In this document: piece after piece, positions 26,077-33,686 of the stretch
Layout of the letters: each line of letters begins with the position of its first letter
Position numbering within the stretch: the stretch's first letter is position 1
Assembly (NCBI RefSeq): GCF_030815975.1
Contig: NZ_JAUSXL010000001.1
Span: 186,001 to 250,000 of the forward strand
Length of the DNA: 64,000 bases
Reading direction: 5' to 3'
Source: Variovorax paradoxus
GTDB taxonomy: Bacteria > Pseudomonadota > Gammaproteobacteria > Burkholderiales > Burkholderiaceae_C
The notes under the pieces: model-generated
Told to the model about the DNA's origin: nothing
Seen by the model: the letters and a program-made list of their open reading frames with translations, nothing else
Databases searched by the model: none
Made by a program: the position numbers and the translations under genes

Positions 26077-26700
26077 ATGTCCGCCGCTTTAGTCCCACGC
26101 CCCCAGTGCACCGCTTGCCTGCGCCCGCTCAGCGCCTGCATTTGCCGCTGGGTCGCGCCCACCGCCCACGCGGTGGAGGTACTAGTGCTGCAGCACCCGC
26201 TGGAGGTACACCAGGCCAAAGGCAGTGCCCGCCTGTTGCACCTCAGCTTAGCGCACTGCCGCTTGGTGGTGGGTGAGGCATTTGCCGTGCCAGTCTGGCC
26301 GGTGGACGGCAAGCACACGCTGCTGCTGTACCCGGACAGTCTGCAAGATACCGCCCCGGACCTGCGGGTCCCACCCCCGCTACCGCCCGAGTGGCCGCAA
26401 GCCCAGTCGCGCCTGCGCCTGGTCGTGCTGGACGGCACCTGGCGCAAAAGCCGAAAGATGCTCTACCAAAGCCCGCCACTGCAACAGTTGCCTCGCTTGG
26501 TCCTGCGCAACCTGCCGCCTTCGCATTACCGTATCCGCAAAGCCCATGGGCCCGACCAACTGTCCACGCTGGAGGCGACCTGCTACGCCTTGTGCCAACT
26601 GGAAGGCGGTGCGACGCGGTTCCAGCCCTTGTTGGATGCCTTCGACGGGTTTGTGGAGTACTTGGAGCAGGCTGGCGGGCAGCGAAACGCGCAAAACTGA
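26077..26700 (+). CDS. tapT: tRNA-uridine aminocarboxypropyltransferase (DTW domain)
   Basis: 207 residues. Four N-terminal cysteines (CTACLRP and CICRW) form the zinc site. The catalytic DTW-family motif appears as LDGTWRKSRKMLY at about 118-130, and the C-terminal part has RIRKAHGPDQLSTLEA. The family (YfiP/TapT) adds the aminocarboxypropyl group of S-adenosylmethionine to uridine 47 of tRNA. It is the only housekeeping-type gene in the accessory stretch 23.5-33.6 kb. The symbol is by family assignment. Confidence 0.85.
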   Translation: MSAALVPRPQCTACLRPLSACICRWVAPTAHAVEVLVLQHPLEVHQAKGSARLLHLSLAHCRLVVGEAFAVPVWPVDGKHTLLLYPDSLQDTAPDLRVPPPLPPEWPQAQSRLRLVVLDGTWRKSRKMLYQSPPLQQLPRLVLRNLPPSHYRIRKAHGPDQLSTLEATCYALCQLEGGATRFQPLLDAFDGFVEYLEQAGGQRNAQN

Positions 26701-26750
26701 CAAGCCCTGCCCTCGACCAAGGGTTACGGGGTTCATTTAAGTGACCAGCT

Positions 26751-26776
26751 AAATGGCTGGTTTGGCCGCGTTGTGC
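26751..26776 (-). repeat. 3' element copy 2
   Basis: Read on the - strand it carries the core CGGCCAAACCAGCCATT. It lies 8 bases after the stop of the - strand gene at 26785. Confidence 0.5.
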
Positions 26777-26784
26777 CCGCTGCC

Positions 26785-27150
26785 TTACTCTTCTGTTTGC
26801 TGGGCTTCAGCCTGGCGGCTCCAAGGAGCATCGGGCGCCTCACGCCAAGCCATCCAGCCTGGCTGCATTGCTGCAAGCTCAAGCAGCGTCTGGTCCCGCG
26901 CGACCATGCTCTCCAAAGTGACCAGCATTGCTTCTGCCATTTGGAACGCATCCCCCGTTAGGAACTGCCATCCTCCATCGTCTGCATCGCGTGATGCCAT
27001 AAGGACGGGCTTTTCGCCATCAACGATGGACCGCACCGTGAAACAAACCACATTGGGTGGACTGTTGAACGGCCAACTCTGCGGCTCGGTGGTCATGCTG
27101 GGTCCCGTGTGTAAACGTCTGGTTGTGGCCGTAGGTCGCTCTGCGTTCAT
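26785..27150 (-). CDS. Immunity-like small protein
   Basis: 121 residues from ATG 27150, which overlaps the stop of the gene at 27147 (ATGA). A shorter start at 27096 is also possible. The central segment MASRDADDGGWQFLTGDAF is close to the D-x-G-W-x-x-L-T-G-D pattern of DUF2185-type immunity proteins (recalled family). No membrane segment. Similar motifs occur in the products at 27969 and 28847. Confidence 0.6.
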   Translation of the reverse strand: MNAERPTATTRRLHTGPSMTTEPQSWPFNSPPNVVCFTVRSIVDGEKPVLMASRDADDGGWQFLTGDAFQMAEAMLVTLESMVARDQTLLELAAMQPGWMAWREAPDAPWSRQAEAQQTEE

Positions 27151-27479
27151 TTGGTGAACCACTTTTCAGCGACCGCGCCGGTCGTTTCATCGATGCGACA
27201 GCTGTATCCCGCGAAGTTGCCGACCCAAAGGGGCGTCTCCTGTTGCACGCCGGTGTACGCATCGATGGCATTCATTCCTATGTCACCCGCTCGCCAAAGC
27301 AGCGTGCCTGCCCTGTCGTAGCAGAACAGGTTGCGAGCGGCGGTGCCGTTCTCGAACGCCATCCAGTCATAGGTAACCAGCACGCGGTCTCGGATGAGGA
27401 CGGCCTCAAGAATCGCATGGTCCCCTCGAAAGCGAATTCCGTCACCCTCAATCCAGTTTTCACGCACAGCAAGCTTCAT
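27147..27479 (-). CDS. Small protein of unknown function
   Basis: 110 residues. Beta-rich with repeated short strands (AVLIRDRVLVTYDW, LFCYDRAGTLLWRAGD), reminiscent of a partial PQQ-like or WD-type blade set but too short for a propeller. The gene is upstream of, and overlaps by 4 bases, the immunity-like gene at 26785, so the two probably act or are expressed together. Confidence 0.65.
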   Translation of the reverse strand: MKLAVRENWIEGDGIRFRGDHAILEAVLIRDRVLVTYDWMAFENGTAARNLFCYDRAGTLLWRAGDIGMNAIDAYTGVQQETPLWVGNFAGYSCRIDETTGAVAEKWFTK

Positions 27480-27523
27480 ACGGCGTTATCGAAGTTGGTC
27501 GATGGCGTGATTCTGCCGGGACA

Positions 27524-27551
27524 GCGACCGGCCGGTTTTGGCCGGCTGCAG
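27524..27551 (-). repeat. 3' element copy 3
   Basis: - strand core CTGCAGCCGGCCAAAACCGG. It lies 20 bases after the stop of the - strand gene at 27572. Confidence 0.5.
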
Positions 27552-27571
27552 CCAGTTCGGCCGAGTTCTGG

Positions 27572-27883
27572 TCAGCCATAGAGCCGAGCATCGGCATTCT
27601 GGCGAAAGTCGGCCTCATTCAAAAAATCCGTCGCCGTAGGCCACTCCGGGGAGCTTTCGACGTTCCAGGTGAGATGAACGACCACGTACTTCGGCTGCGC
27701 CAAACCCACGGCGAACAAAAAGTCGTCGCGGCTTACGTGCCGGGCCACGGCCCTGGCCGCAACACCGTGTAGCCGGTGAGCGCTACAGACCTCACGGGTC
27801 AGCTCTTCAGAGATGCGGCGAGCATCGTCTTCGGCGAGGAACACCCAATTTTGCGGAAGCGACTGCGGCTTAAGGTTCGTCAT
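27572..27883 (-). CDS. Small protein of unknown function
   Basis: 103 residues from ATG 27883 (MTNLKPQSLPQNWVFLAEDD). A longer start at 27964 was rejected because it would run through a copy of the 3' repeat element at 27899. The sequence is soluble, with no motif recognised. It is part of the leftward gene array. Confidence 0.6.
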   Translation of the reverse strand: MTNLKPQSLPQNWVFLAEDDARRISEELTREVCSAHRLHGVAARAVARHVSRDDFLFAVGLAQPKYVVVHLTWNVESSPEWPTATDFLNEADFRQNADARLYG

Positions 27884-27898
27884 CAAGAAAGCGCCTTC

Positions 27899-27926
27899 AA
27901 TGTCCGGTCTTGGCCGAATGCAGCCC
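27899..27926 (-). repeat. 3' element copy 4
   Basis: - strand core CTGCATTCGGCCAAGACCGG followed by ACATT. It lies 42 bases after the stop of the - strand gene at 27969. It is the copy closest to the consensus. Confidence 0.6.
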
Positions 27927-27968
27927 GTTTCAGCTTCTTGAAGACTTGACGGTTCATGAGGCACGCTG

Positions 27969-28703
27969 TTACCGAAGCTTGCTCAGCTCGCTTAGGTACG
28001 AGCCTGGAATCTGTTGAAGCTTGCCGTCTGCCCCGAGCACGCCGATGCGAGCGCCGTCTACGACAACTTGCAATTCCGCCGGCACGGCGAAGAACTTGAC
28101 TAAGTCCGGACGGTCGACCCCGAGCTGATAGAGGGAGGTTTTAACGAAACGAATCGGGTCTTGGGAGCCCGCCTGGTCGTCCAGGTCCGAGAGCCACCAA
28201 CCAGAGTCTGCTCCGTCGACGGCGGCGCTTCGCGTGAGTAGCACTCGGCTGGCGTCCTTGTAGTTCACATGCACCACAGCGCTTTGGCGAAGCGACGGAA
28301 AGTCTGGCTCTACCGGCGGGAAGAGGCTTCCGACAACGTCTCGCTGATTTCGCAAATGCATCAACGTTCCATCGACCGAATCGAAAAATTTCACTGGAAC
28401 GACCTTCATGTCGGGCTCCAAAACTCGCAGGAACCCTCCCGGCCCGTCCTCAAGCATCGTGAACATCCAGCCGACCTGCAGGCTCTCGCCGCTTCGGAAC
28501 TTCTCGCCCTTGGATACACGTTGTTCGAAGAAGCGCAGAAACCAGGAAATGTCTTCTGCTGGGATGGCGCTATTTGAGACCCGAAGCTGAAACTCGGGGT
28601 GGTTGTGGAGCTTGCATTCGGAAGTCGTATGGACCAACCACGTCTTCGGCTGCTCCGAGGACGGTTTCCGGCCAAATGTGGAGAAGACGGAGCGAAGAGA
28701 CAT
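27969..28703 (-). CDS. DUF2185/immunity-like protein
   Basis: 244 residues. The second half has VLLTRSAAVDGADSGWWLSD, like the S-R...D-S-G-W motif of DUF2185 (Imm33-type) proteins, which often neutralize polymorphic toxins. The N-terminal half is beta-rich and unassigned. No signal peptide. Family call by motif only; a toxin gene is not present in the window. Confidence 0.55.
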   Translation of the reverse strand: MSLRSVFSTFGRKPSSEQPKTWLVHTTSECKLHNHPEFQLRVSNSAIPAEDISWFLRFFEQRVSKGEKFRSGESLQVGWMFTMLEDGPGGFLRVLEPDMKVVPVKFFDSVDGTLMHLRNQRDVVGSLFPPVEPDFPSLRQSAVVHVNYKDASRVLLTRSAAVDGADSGWWLSDLDDQAGSQDPIRFVKTSLYQLGVDRPDLVKFFAVPAELQVVVDGARIGVLGADGKLQQIPGSYLSELSKLR

Positions 28704-28771
28704 GATCTTCTAAGGTGCAGTGGTTCAGTCGTGGCGAACGTCGCTATCGGGCAAATTCGGCTTGGTCAACG

Positions 28772-28800
28772 AATGTCGGGTTCTGGCCCGATTCTGTCGT
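28772..28800 (-). repeat. 3' element copy 5
   Basis: - strand core GAATCGGGCCAGAACCCGAC followed by ATT. It lies 46 bases after the stop of the - strand gene at 28847. Confidence 0.6.
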
Positions 28801-28846
28801 AACCCGCAGCGCGACGCTGGGCTCAAGACAGCACCTCGGAAGAAGT

Positions 28847-29410
28847 TCACCGACCGCCCCTGATAACGATACGGGTCATGCCCTGGCCTGCCAGAAGCTC
28901 AATGAACTCTGATAGCGCGTCGGCCGGAGCAGAGCCAAAGTCACCGGTGAGGTACCACCATCCATCCTGACTCTCGACTGGGGAGAACGAGTGAATCGCC
29001 TGGCTCGTCCCGAAGGGGCCCGGAGGATTCTTGTCCTCAACGTCCAGCCAGCGAGTAATCCACCCTTCCAACTGCCTAGAGTCTTTGATTGGGCCGTTTA
29101 CCAGCACCTGGACCGAATCCCAAGTGAAGGGGTAGACCTCAACCGCGAACGCTCCAAAGTTGAATTCCCGCGCTTCGAACGCCTCGTCAATATCGACCAC
29201 CACTTCGCCTGGTTTCGGCAGGCCATCGGAGCCCTTGGACATGATGTCAACTCGGACGTAGCGGTATGGATACGGGATAGCCTCGTTGTTTATGCTGAGC
29301 AGCAGTTCCCCGACCGTGCCCTCGGACTCCGAGGTAAGTCGCGTTCTCGTCTCCACCAAGAACTGCACATATCGGTTGCGCTCTTGCTCAAAGATTTGCG
29401 ATAGCTTCAT
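28847..29410 (-). CDS. Immunity-like protein of unknown family
   Basis: 187 residues. The C-terminal region contains VESQDGWWYLTGDFGSAPAD, again a D-G-W-x-x-L-T-G-D pattern, and ends with a helix-strand segment (LLAGQGMTRIVIRGG). The N-terminal part is beta-rich. It resembles small immunity proteins in size and motif but was not matched to a named family. Confidence 0.6.
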   Translation of the reverse strand: MKLSQIFEQERNRYVQFLVETRTRLTSESEGTVGELLLSINNEAIPYPYRYVRVDIMSKGSDGLPKPGEVVVDIDEAFEAREFNFGAFAVEVYPFTWDSVQVLVNGPIKDSRQLEGWITRWLDVEDKNPPGPFGTSQAIHSFSPVESQDGWWYLTGDFGSAPADALSEFIELLAGQGMTRIVIRGGR

Positions 29411-29504
29411 AAGTTCTATGGTGGCTGCGGTGCGCGGACTGCCTCATTGGGGCAGTTCAGGAAGGCTCATAGCATCGTCGCAGGGAATCTGCGAGGCCGC
29501 CGGC

Positions 29505-29532
29505 AATGTCTGGTTCTGGCCGAAGGCCGTCC
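29505..29532 (-). repeat. 3' element copy 6
   Basis: - strand core CTTCGGCCAGAACCAGACAT. It lies 14 bases after the stop of the - strand gene at 29547. Confidence 0.6.
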
Positions 29533-29546
29533 TCCCCCACTGTGAG

Positions 29547-29888
29547 CTAGGAGAACTCTGCGTCGATGTACCTGACTTGGCGTTGATGATCAATCACAAC
29601 CGTTCCAGCCCACAGCACCGCGACCGCAAGCCAGACAACCAGAGCTACACGGCCACCAGACCGTCTGAACCGACTGACGACAATGAAGAGCGCCATGGAA
29701 TTCACAAGCGTGAAAGCCGCGAGGACCGGGACAAGAAAGAACAGCCAGTAAAAGGCATCGCCGGGTCCGCCCGGCATGCCTTCCTCGCTGGGAACTACCC
29801 ACAAAGCGGACGCCAGCTTTAGATAGACGGCCATGCCAAGCACATTGGCAGCAAGCCAGAGCGTCCGGCGCCGAAGCAGGGATTTCAT
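29547..29888 (-). CDS. Small membrane protein
   Basis: 113 residues with three predicted membrane segments (LAANVLGMAVYLKLASALW, AFYWLFFLVPVLAAFTLV, VALVVWLAVAVLWAGTVV). No family recognised. It is part of the leftward array and is followed by a copy of the 3' element. Confidence 0.65.
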   Translation of the reverse strand: MKSLLRRRTLWLAANVLGMAVYLKLASALWVVPSEEGMPGGPGDAFYWLFFLVPVLAAFTLVNSMALFIVVSRFRRSGGRVALVVWLAVAVLWAGTVVIDHQRQVRYIDAEFS

Positions 29889-29977
29889 CTTGTGCTCCTC
29901 TCAGTCATCGGCGCCAGTCTAGCCACGGCCGGCATGCATGCAAGGCACTACCGAGGCAAAACTGGAGGGGCGTGACG

Positions 29978-30009
29978 AACGTCTGGTTCTGGCTGGATTC
30001 TGCCGCAGC
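29978..30009 (-). repeat. 3' element copy 7
   Basis: - strand core GAATCCAGCCAGAACCAGAC. It directly follows, and just touches, the stop of the DUF6429 gene at 30009. The same arrangement is repeated at 33431. Confidence 0.6.
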
Positions 30010-30257
30010 TATTGGCGCGCTGGCGACGCCCCGTTGGCCCCGAAGTGTTTGGCCGCGAGCTCCTTGGCGCGGCGCAGCCCCTCGTCCGTCAGGTAGACCG
30101 ACTCCTGCCTCCCACGGGCCTCTGTGATGAGCCCTTTTTCGTGTAGACCGTCCATGGTTGCGAAGTCATATCGCTTCCATACGCGCCCGTTCTCGAACTC
30201 GAAGACGCCGAGCAACGCCAGAAGCGCCTCTTCGACCTTGACCATGTCGTATTTCAT
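30009..30257 (-). CDS. DUF6429-family protein
   Basis: 82 residues from ATG 30257 (MKYDMVKVEEALLALL). The sequence WKRYDFATMDGLHEKGLIT followed by LTDEGLRRAKELAAKHF matches the small DUF6429 family (winged-helix-like; function unknown). A truncated near-identical copy lies at 33465. The 3' repeat element touches its stop codon. Confidence 0.75.
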   Translation of the reverse strand: MKYDMVKVEEALLALLGVFEFENGRVWKRYDFATMDGLHEKGLITEARGRQESVYLTDEGLRRAKELAAKHFGANGASPARQ

Positions 30258-30434
30258 AGCATCGCCCCTCAACGTTCGACAATGGCCCGTTTGCACGGCA
30301 CCGCCTTTGATTGGCTGCGGCCGCCGCAAGGCGGTAGTTCGAATTTACGATGGTACTTTGGGAATTTGCCTTCGCCCAGCCAACATGGTTTCCCGGCAGA
30401 GGGCGTACAGGCTTCAAATCCGACAGCCTCAGAG

Positions 30435-30986
30435 ATGAAAGCAAGCAAGACTAAGAAGACCACGTCCTGGAGCGACGTCAAGGCCAGACTGACCCACTTC
30501 GACCGCGATGGACTGGTTGGCCTGGTGCATGACCTGTACACGGCCAATAAGGACAACCAAGTATTCCTTCACGCCCGTTTCGGGCTGGGCGAGGATGTCC
30601 TGGCGCCGTACAAGGTCACCATCAACCGTTGGCTCTGGCCCGACATGTTCCGGAACCAGAACGCGTCCGTCGCCGAGGCCAAGAAGTCCATCGCGAGCTA
30701 CAAGAAGGCCATTGGCCACCCAGAGGGACTGGCAGAGCTGATGGTCTTTTACTGCGAGCGCGCGTCAGGGTTCAGCGCCGAAGTCGGCCTGCAGGATGAG
30801 GGCTTCTTCATCGCGTTAGTGCGAATGTTCGAACACGCGTTGCAGGCCATTGCGAGACTGCCCGATGCGGAGCGGCCCCTCCTCATGGAGCGTCTGGATT
30901 CTGTGTGTCAAGTCAGCCAGAACATCGGCTACGGCGTCGAGGATGCCATGAGAGACCTGCTAGTCGAGTACGGCACCTGTGATTGA
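30435..30986 (+). CDS. DUF6155-like protein
   Basis: 183 residues from ATG 30435. The Lys-rich N-terminus leads into VKARLTHFDRDGLVGLVHDL, typical of DUF6155-type proteins, and a conserved helical segment with ISPYKK-like Lys (SIASYKKAIGHPEGLAELM). Helical and soluble; function unknown. Alternative upstream starts to 30282 lack a ribosome site. It is one of the few + strand genes in the array. Confidence 0.65.
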   Translation: MKASKTKKTTSWSDVKARLTHFDRDGLVGLVHDLYTANKDNQVFLHARFGLGEDVLAPYKVTINRWLWPDMFRNQNASVAEAKKSIASYKKAIGHPEGLAELMVFYCERASGFSAEVGLQDEGFFIALVRMFEHALQAIARLPDAERPLLMERLDSVCQVSQNIGYGVEDAMRDLLVEYGTCD

Positions 30987-31002
30987 CGACGACGTTCAAG
31001 GT

Positions 31003-31024
31003 CAGCTGTTGGCCGACTGTAGCC
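31003..31024 (-). repeat. 3' element copy 8
   Basis: On the - strand it begins GGCTACAGTCGGCCAA, an exact 16-base match to copy 1. It lies about 125 bases after the stop of the - strand gene at 31150. Confidence 0.55.
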
Positions 31025-31149
31025 ATTCTTGCGAATTGTTCAACAGGCCCGAAGCGGCGATCCGCGCTTCTGGTTTCTACAAGGCAGACTCGCGGATACC
31101 AAGCATGGTCTGTGCGTCCCACCTCGCGCAACGCCATCTTCTGTGCGAG

Positions 31150-31569
31150 TTATAGACCTAACTGCGTTAAGGCCCAGGCCACAGCACCCAACTGCGCCAC
31201 GTTGAGCATCATGCCGGCGATGTGAAGCCGGCGGAACTGGAAGATCGAAGCGTCAATGGCCGGAATCGTGTGACGCAGGAGGTCCATGCGCGGGATGATG
31301 ATCCAGCGGCGCAACGCGAATGCCAAGGCTGCAATGAAGGCCATGCCGAAGGCGAATGCAGGTCTACCAGACCAGGCAAAGCTGAGTGCTGCAGCGCTCG
31401 CCGTCAGTGCCACGGCAACGTAATAAACATTGAACAGGCCCCGGATAAAGCGCGAGTCCAGCGGGGTGTCGTGCTTGAGCACCAGTAGTGGTAGCGAGCC
31501 CATCATGAAAAAACCCATCCAGACGAGCAGGACGACCGTCGCTATGAGCGAAATGACGATGGAAAGCAT
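31150..31569 (-). CDS. Small integral membrane protein
   Basis: 139 residues from ATG 31569, preceded by GGAGGGGAGAG. Four hydrophobic segments are seen (VISLIATVVLLVWMGFFMM, YVAVALTASAAALSFAW, AFGMAFIAALAFAL, GMMLNVAQLGAVAWAL). No family was recognised with confidence. The open frame extends further upstream but the extra part has no coding character. Confidence 0.7.
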   Translation of the reverse strand: MLSIVISLIATVVLLVWMGFFMMGSLPLLVLKHDTPLDSRFIRGLFNVYYVAVALTASAAALSFAWSGRPAFAFGMAFIAALAFALRRWIIIPRMDLLRHTIPAIDASIFQFRRLHIAGMMLNVAQLGAVAWALTQLGL

Positions 31570-31635
31570 CTGAACTCTCCCCTCCGTGTCTCGAAGAAAC
31601 CCCGCTGATTCGTTCAACCTCGAGGTGAACATCTG

Positions 31636-31764
31636 AGCCATCCGACGTCCGGTGTTGGGCCGATGATTGTGGTCTCGCTCGTGGCCTACGTGGCAAGTCC
31701 ACTCGCGTCGGCGACCACGGGTGCAATCCTTCGCGTCGACGGCAGCGTCAAGAGCGCCTTCTGA
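31636..31764 (+). pseudogene. SDR C-terminal remnant
   Basis: One frame reads GPMIVVSLVAYVASPLASAT and then TGAILRVDGSV up to a stop at 31762-31764. This is the C-terminal signature of short-chain dehydrogenases (VAYLASP...ATNGAxLRVDGG). The rest of the gene is missing, and the start of the remnant coincides with a copy of the 3' repeat element at 31644. Confidence 0.6.
31644..31669 (-). repeat. 3' element copy 9
   Basis: - strand core ATCGGCCCAACACCGGACGT. It lies 112 bases after the stop of the - strand gene at 31782 and at the edge of the SDR remnant. Confidence 0.45.
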
Positions 31765-31781
31765 CGAAGGCACGATGATGT

Positions 31782-32231
31782 TCAATCCGCAGCGAGGCGC
31801 TTGAACACCGCCTGGAGCAAGCCGAGATTCGAAGCATCCGCGGCCACGGTATCTCGGCGGAACGAACTGCTGTCGTACGGCGAATAGCTGTTGATGGGGT
31901 TGTCGATGGCCGGGCGCACCAGTACGACGTAGGCGCGAACCTTCCCATCGAAGCTGTACCGTTCGTTGTTGCGCGGGGGAGGTGTCAGCGCCGAATTCGC
32001 TGCCAAGGTGTTGGCGAGATGGCGCCTGACGCTTTCCGTGTCGACGCCGTAGGGCCCCGCACTCTCTACGACAACGCTGTCCGGTCCGGTGCGGGCAGCC
32101 CATTTTTCGGCGACGAGACTCCCATTTGTCGCCTGGCTGGCGACCTCGCCGGCGATCACGGAAGTCACGGTGAAAAGCGAGCCGGCGCAGAGGGCGAGTG
32201 CCACGCGGCCGAAAGGGAAATCCATACTCAT
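31782..32231 (-). CDS. Secreted small protein of unknown function
   Basis: 149 residues from ATG 32231, preceded by AAGGAG. A signal peptide is evident (FGRVALALCAGSLFTVTSVIAGEV). The mature part contains no recognised domain. It belongs to the DUF4148-like type of secreted proteins in size, but the repeat signature is not present. Confidence 0.7.
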   Translation of the reverse strand: MSMDFPFGRVALALCAGSLFTVTSVIAGEVASQATNGSLVAEKWAARTGPDSVVVESAGPYGVDTESVRRHLANTLAANSALTPPPRNNERYSFDGKVRAYVVLVRPAIDNPINSYSPYDSSSFRRDTVAADASNLGLLQAVFKRLAAD

Positions 32232-32559
32232 CAAGAACTCCTTCGCCTGGGCGGCACTGCGGAAATCGAGGTTATGGCTGAACGGGTCGACCTGCCCGAT
32301 GAGGGCGTCGATCGGCTGGCACGGCTTTGGCCGTTCCTGCGAATGCGGGAACGGTGCCCGAAGTGGACACCAAGGTCAAGGCATACCTGCCGTTCCCGAA
32401 CCGGTGCAGGAGAGGATCCGCGCCTCGGCAATCCCGGGACACGCGCTAGCGACCTGCGCTGACATGGTCCCGATTTCTTCAAGCCAGAATTCGTGCATGG
32501 GAACCAGGAAGTCACCCGCCCTGCAGCGAAAGCTCCTGCCGAGCAGCGTGGGCGATGGC
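32232..32559. other. Non-coding gap, 328 bases
   Basis: No gene is convincingly encoded between the divergent starts at 32231 and 32560. A stop-free frame over most of the stretch gives no recognisable protein. No clear operator was seen. Confidence 0.4.
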
Positions 32560-33429
32560 ATGAAAACGGAACGACTTCGCCTCTCCGGCGGGACCGAGCT
32601 GTCGTTCACCACCGCGGGCCAGGCTTCCAAGCCCGCCCTGCTGCTGCTGCACGGAACGCCGAACTCGGCCCGCCTGTTCCGGGCGGTCGTGCCAGCGCTC
32701 TCGCAGGCCGCTTTTGTGATCGCACCGGATCTGCCCGGCCACGGCGAGTCCGACCCGCTGCCGGCTCCTTCGTTTGCCGCCATCGGCCAAGCGATCTCCG
32801 AGCTGCTGGACTCGCAGGAGATCGGGCCGCGCTTTATCTACCTGCATGATTGGGGAGCGCCGGTGGGCCTGCAGATCGCGATGCAGGCGCCAGAGAAAGT
32901 CCTGGGTCTCATCGTGCAGAACGCCAACGCGCATCGAACGGGGTGGGGACCGGGATGGGCCGCAACGCAGGCCTATTGGTCGCAGCCCAACGCCGAGAAC
33001 CAGGCGGCGGCCAGCGCGCACCTGACCCTCGCGGGCACACGCGACACTTACATCGCCGGCGTCCCGCCGGAAGTGGCCGAGCGCATCCCTGCAGAACACT
33101 GGGAAGAGGATTGGCGGGTGATGAACCTGCCGGGCCATATGGACACTCAGCGGGCGCTGATCGCGGACTACGGAAACTATGCCGCCCGCTTCGACGCCAT
33201 CGCCAAGTACCTCGAGCGCTGGCAGCCCCCTGCCCTCATGGTGTGGGGAAGGCACGATATCTATTTCGACCTTGCCGAGGTTTTGTCCTGGATGCGTGCA
33301 CTGCCGAGGATGGAAGCCCATGTCCTGGACGCGGGCCACCTGCTGCTCGAAACCCACGCGGCTGCAGCCGCTGCGCTGATGCTCGATTTCATCAGGCGTA
33401 CCCAGGCGCCTGCCGCGGGCACGCGATAG
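32560..33429 (+). CDS. Alpha/beta hydrolase (haloalkane-dehalogenase-like)
   Basis: 289 residues from ATG 32560. The oxyanion region LLLLHGTPNSARLF is followed by a nucleophile elbow with Asp in LHDWGAPVG (D97), an acid in WGRHDIYFD (D233) and a catalytic His in LDAGHLLLE (H260). An Asp nucleophile is the mark of haloalkane dehalogenases and epoxide hydrolases. Whether it removes halides is not shown. Start codons further upstream are possible, to 32089, but lack coding character. Confidence 0.88.
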   Translation: MKTERLRLSGGTELSFTTAGQASKPALLLLHGTPNSARLFRAVVPALSQAAFVIAPDLPGHGESDPLPAPSFAAIGQAISELLDSQEIGPRFIYLHDWGAPVGLQIAMQAPEKVLGLIVQNANAHRTGWGPGWAATQAYWSQPNAENQAAASAHLTLAGTRDTYIAGVPPEVAERIPAEHWEEDWRVMNLPGHMDTQRALIADYGNYAARFDAIAKYLERWQPPALMVWGRHDIYFDLAEVLSWMRALPRMEAHVLDAGHLLLETHAAAAAALMLDFIRRTQAPAAGTR

Positions 33430-33430
33430 C

Positions 33431-33466
33431 GGATGTCCGGTCTTGGCCCCGGATTCCGCCGCAGCT
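33431..33466 (-). repeat. 3' element copy 10
   Basis: - strand core GCCAAGACCGGACATC, preceded by GCGGCGGAATCC. It touches the stop codon of the truncated DUF6429 copy at 33465, exactly as copy 7 touches the intact one. Confidence 0.6.
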
Positions 33467-33686
33467 ATCGATGCACCGACGCCGCCCCGTTGGTTCCGAA
33501 GTGTTTGGCCGCAAGCTCCTTGGCACGGCGCATTCCCTCGTCCGTGAGGTAAACCGATTCTTGCCTGCCGCGCGCCTTGGTGATGAGGCCTTTTTCGTGG
33601 AGATCGTCCATGACTGCGAAGTCATATCGCTTCCATATCACACCAGCAATGCGAGTTCGAAAAAGCCCCTCGCCTCCCGACACCAA
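33465..33686 (-). pseudogene. Truncated DUF6429 duplicate
   Basis: An open frame of 73 residues whose last 57 closely match the DUF6429 protein at 30009 (WKRYDFAVMDDLHEKGLIT; LTDEGMRRAKELAAKHF). The first 15 residues are unrelated, so the original N-terminus is missing, replaced at the junction with the MFS gene at 33687. Gene body and downstream repeat were evidently copied together. Confidence 0.7.

Noticed and set aside
32089..32559. Extended N-terminus of the alpha/beta hydrolase
   Set aside because: The extra residues resemble no domain and cover the divergent gene's start region; the ATG at 32560 gives the usual family length.
26751..33466. Integron attC sites in the repeat-bearing array
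   Set aside because: The gene-plus-3'-element order is cassette-like, but the copies lack a GTTRRRY core and no integrase is present in the window, so the integron label was not applied.
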